From Ruminococcus sp. (lineage in GTDB: Bacteria > Bacillota > Clostridia > Oscillospirales > Ruminococcaceae), in the NCBI GenBank assembly GCA_022768805.1, contig JALELB010000055.1, positions 1-64,000 of the forward strand: DNA of 64,000 nt, read 5' to 3'. This document shows, piece after piece, positions 62,389-64,000 of the stretch. Under the pieces are notes generated by a model, which did no database searches, was not told the origin of the DNA, and saw nothing but the letters and a program-made list of their open reading frames with translations. Every line of letters starts with the position of its first letter. Within the stretch, counting starts at the first letter, position 1. Both the position numbers and the translations under genes were made by a program.

Positions 62389-64000
62389 ATGTTAATGAAA
62401 CAGTGCAAGCGTATTGCAGCGTTTGGCATGACTCTGTGCATGATGGCGGCAAGCTGTTTTGCAGCAGGGCTTCCCACAGCATCTGCGGAAGGAACCACCC
62501 AGGATGACTGGCTGCATGTGGAGGGAAACAAGATCTGTGACGCATCCGGCAATGAGGTCTGGCTCACCGGGTGCAACTGGTTCGGCTACAACGTAGGAAG
62601 TCAGGTGTTCGACGGGGTATGGTCCCAGAATATGCACAGTATGCTGCAGCAGATTGCGGACCACGGCTTCAATTTTCTGCGTGTACCCATGTCCACGGAG
62701 CTGCTTTTACAGTGGAAAAACGGGGATCCGGATCCGGCCCCGCCCAAGGTCAACGTCTATACGAATCCGGAGCTGACTGTGGAAGGGGTGAAGGGCGGTA
62801 CAATTAAGTACAGCTTTGACATCTGGAACCAGGCAGTGCAGTGGTGCAAAGAGGCGGGCATCAAGATCATGATTGATATACACAGCGCAGAAACTGCCTC
62901 CGCCGGGCATCAGATCCACCTTTGGTATACGGACAAGTTCAGCACGGAGGACTGGTGTACGGGACTGGAGTGGTTTGCAGACTATTATAAGAATGATGAC
63001 ACCATCCTTGCCATCGACCTGAAGAATGAACCCCACGGCACGGCGGATGAACCGAATATCATGGCCAAGTGGGATGATACCACCGACCCGAACAACTGGA
63101 AGTATGCGGCGGAGACCTGTGCGAACCGTGTGCTGGATGTGAACCCGAATCTGCTGATTATGATTGAGGGCGTGGAGGTTTACCCCATGGAGGGCTATGA
63201 CTGGACGGCGCCCCGGATTGACTACACCACCATGACCGAGTTCTATCACCACACCTGGTGGGGGGCATGCTTCCGGGGGCAGCGGGATTACCCCATTACC
63301 CTGAAGAATGCCCAGTACCAGAAGCAGGTGGTATTCTCTCCTCACGATTATGGGCCGTTGGTCTGGCCGCAGACCTGGTTTAAAAAGGAATTTACCCAGG
63401 AGAGTCTGATGGAGGACTGCTGGTACGACAACTGGGCGTTTATCTATGAAGAAGGCATTGCGCCCTTGCTGATCGGCGAGTGGGGCGGCTTTATTGACGC
63501 AGAGCATGACGCAGACGGGAAGAATACCAAGTGGATGACCTATCTGCGGGATTACATGATCGAGAACCATATTCACCACACCTTCTGGTGCTTCAATGAA
63601 AATTCCGGTGACACCGGCGGACTGGTTTACGACGATTTCAAAGCCTGGGACGAGGAAAAGTATGCGCTGGTGGAGCAGGCGCTGTGGCAGACAGAGGATG
63701 GTGCCTTCATCGGCCTGGACCATGAGATTCCTCTGGGTGTCAATGGCGTTTCTCTGGGAGAATATGCAAGCGGCAAAACTACGCCCGGCACTACCGCAGT
63801 GACGGATGAGCAGGGGAACCCGGTGACGGTGACCACAGCCAAGCCCATTCTCCAGGGGGATTTCAACAGCGACGGCCGGTTCAATGCCCTGGATGTGGTG
63901 ATATTCAAGCGCTATGTGATCGGTCATACGGATCTGACCACACTGGATGCGGAAATTGCGGATTTCAACCGGGACGGTACAGTCAGCATGGCGGATCTGG
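62389..64000 (+). CDS. Secreted GH5 glycoside hydrolase with dockerin (partial)
   Basis: The first 537 residues of a cellulosomal enzyme cut by the window end. There is a signal peptide of about 34 residues (ending PTASAEG) and a GH5 catalytic domain at about 40-440 with acid/base E214 in LKNEPHG and nucleophile E364 in LIGEWGG. A Thr/Pro-containing linker follows, and a type I dockerin begins at 490 ([20 protein letters not shown]) with its second repeat ([13 protein letters not shown]) reaching the edge. Endoglucanase is the likely activity; the GH5 subfamily was not determined. ATG 62389 follows GAGGGG; ATG 62395 is an alternative. Confidence 0.92.
   Translation, partial: MLMKQCKRIAAFGMTLCMMAASCFAAGLPTASAEGTTQDDWLHVEGNKICDASGNEVWLTGCNWFGYNVGSQVFDGVWSQNMHSMLQQIADHGFNFLRVPMSTELLLQWKNGDPDPAPPKVNVYTNPELTVEGVKGGTIKYSFDIWNQAVQWCKEAGIKIMIDIHSAETASAGHQIHLWYTDKFSTEDWCTGLEWFADYYKNDDTILAIDLKNEPHGTADEPNIMAKWDDTTDPNNWKYAAETCANRVLDVNPNLLIMIEGVEVYPMEGYDWTAPRIDYTTMTEFYHHTWWGACFRGQRDYPITLKNAQYQKQVVFSPHDYGPLVWPQTWFKKEFTQESLMEDCWYDNWAFIYEEGIAPLLIGEWGGFIDAEHDADGKNTKWMTYLRDYMIENHIHHTFWCFNENSGDTGGLVYDDFKAWDEEKYALVEQALWQTEDGAFIGLDHEIPLGVNGVSLGEYASGKTTPGTTAVTDEQGNPVTVTTAKPILQGDFNSDGRFNALDVVIFKRYVIGHTDLTTLDAEIADFNRDGTVSMADL

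Overview
The window looks like a chromosomal segment of a cellulosome-forming Ruminococcus (Clostridia, Oscillospiraceae), perhaps near R. champanellensis. That identification is inference, not a database match. It rests on the moderately GC-rich Firmicutes sequence, strong AGGAGG ribosome-binding sites with frequent GTG/TTG starts, the Clostridia-style S10-spc-alpha and mraZ-murG clusters, an Rnf complex, and two secreted polysaccharidases that carry type I dockerins.

Layout. 1-4411 (minus strand): the head of an Rnf electron-transport operon (XRE regulator, ApbE flavin transferase, NusG-II protein, Gx transporter, RnfC, start of RnfD). 4699-9398 (plus): a phosphoglycerate-mutase-family phosphatase, a membrane protein, an RluA-type pseudouridine synthase, LuxS, and a LysM/G5/M23 envelope protein. 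9523-25556: the complete S10-spc-alpha super-operon from one strong promoter with an attenuator-like leader, including secY, adk, map, a KOW protein, infA and rpoA, and closed by tandem terminators. 25624-40325: a division and cell-wall cluster (mraZ, rsmH, ftsL-like, PASTA-PBP, murE, murF, mraY, ftsW, murG, murA, ftsQ/divIB, ftsZ) with no murD or ftsA. 40373-43420: a DivIVA-like coiled-coil protein, a SigH-like sigma factor, a decayed tRNA, a zinc-ribbon protein and a DUF1858 protein. 43452-51243: trmK, a Nif3-like protein, rqcH, a 3-methyladenine glycosylase, valS and folC.

51270-56422 is a self-contained transcription unit coding for an MBOAT acyltransferase, a DHHW (AlgX/AlgJ-like) extracytoplasmic protein, an FkbH-type HAD enzyme and an acyl carrier protein. 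It has the logic of the dlt system, but with an FkbH-ACP acyl donor in place of DltA-DltC. I infer that it transfers a glycolysis-derived acyl group, possibly D-glyceryl, to a surface polymer. This is the best candidate for an undescribed system in the window.

56496-64000: rubrerythrin and enolase, a hexapeptide acetyltransferase, a dockerin-bearing GH26 mannanase, a sirtuin, and the start of a dockerin-bearing GH5 glycanase that runs off the end.

Non-coding signals worth noting are the rpsJ leader attenuator, three perfect hairpins between rpsJ and rplC, a 453-base hairpin-containing gap inside the division cluster, a pseudo-tRNA, inverted repeats around the XRE promoter, and a terminator-like hairpin in the leader of the MBOAT operon. 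No rRNA gene, intact tRNA gene, CRISPR array, insertion sequence or prophage was seen.
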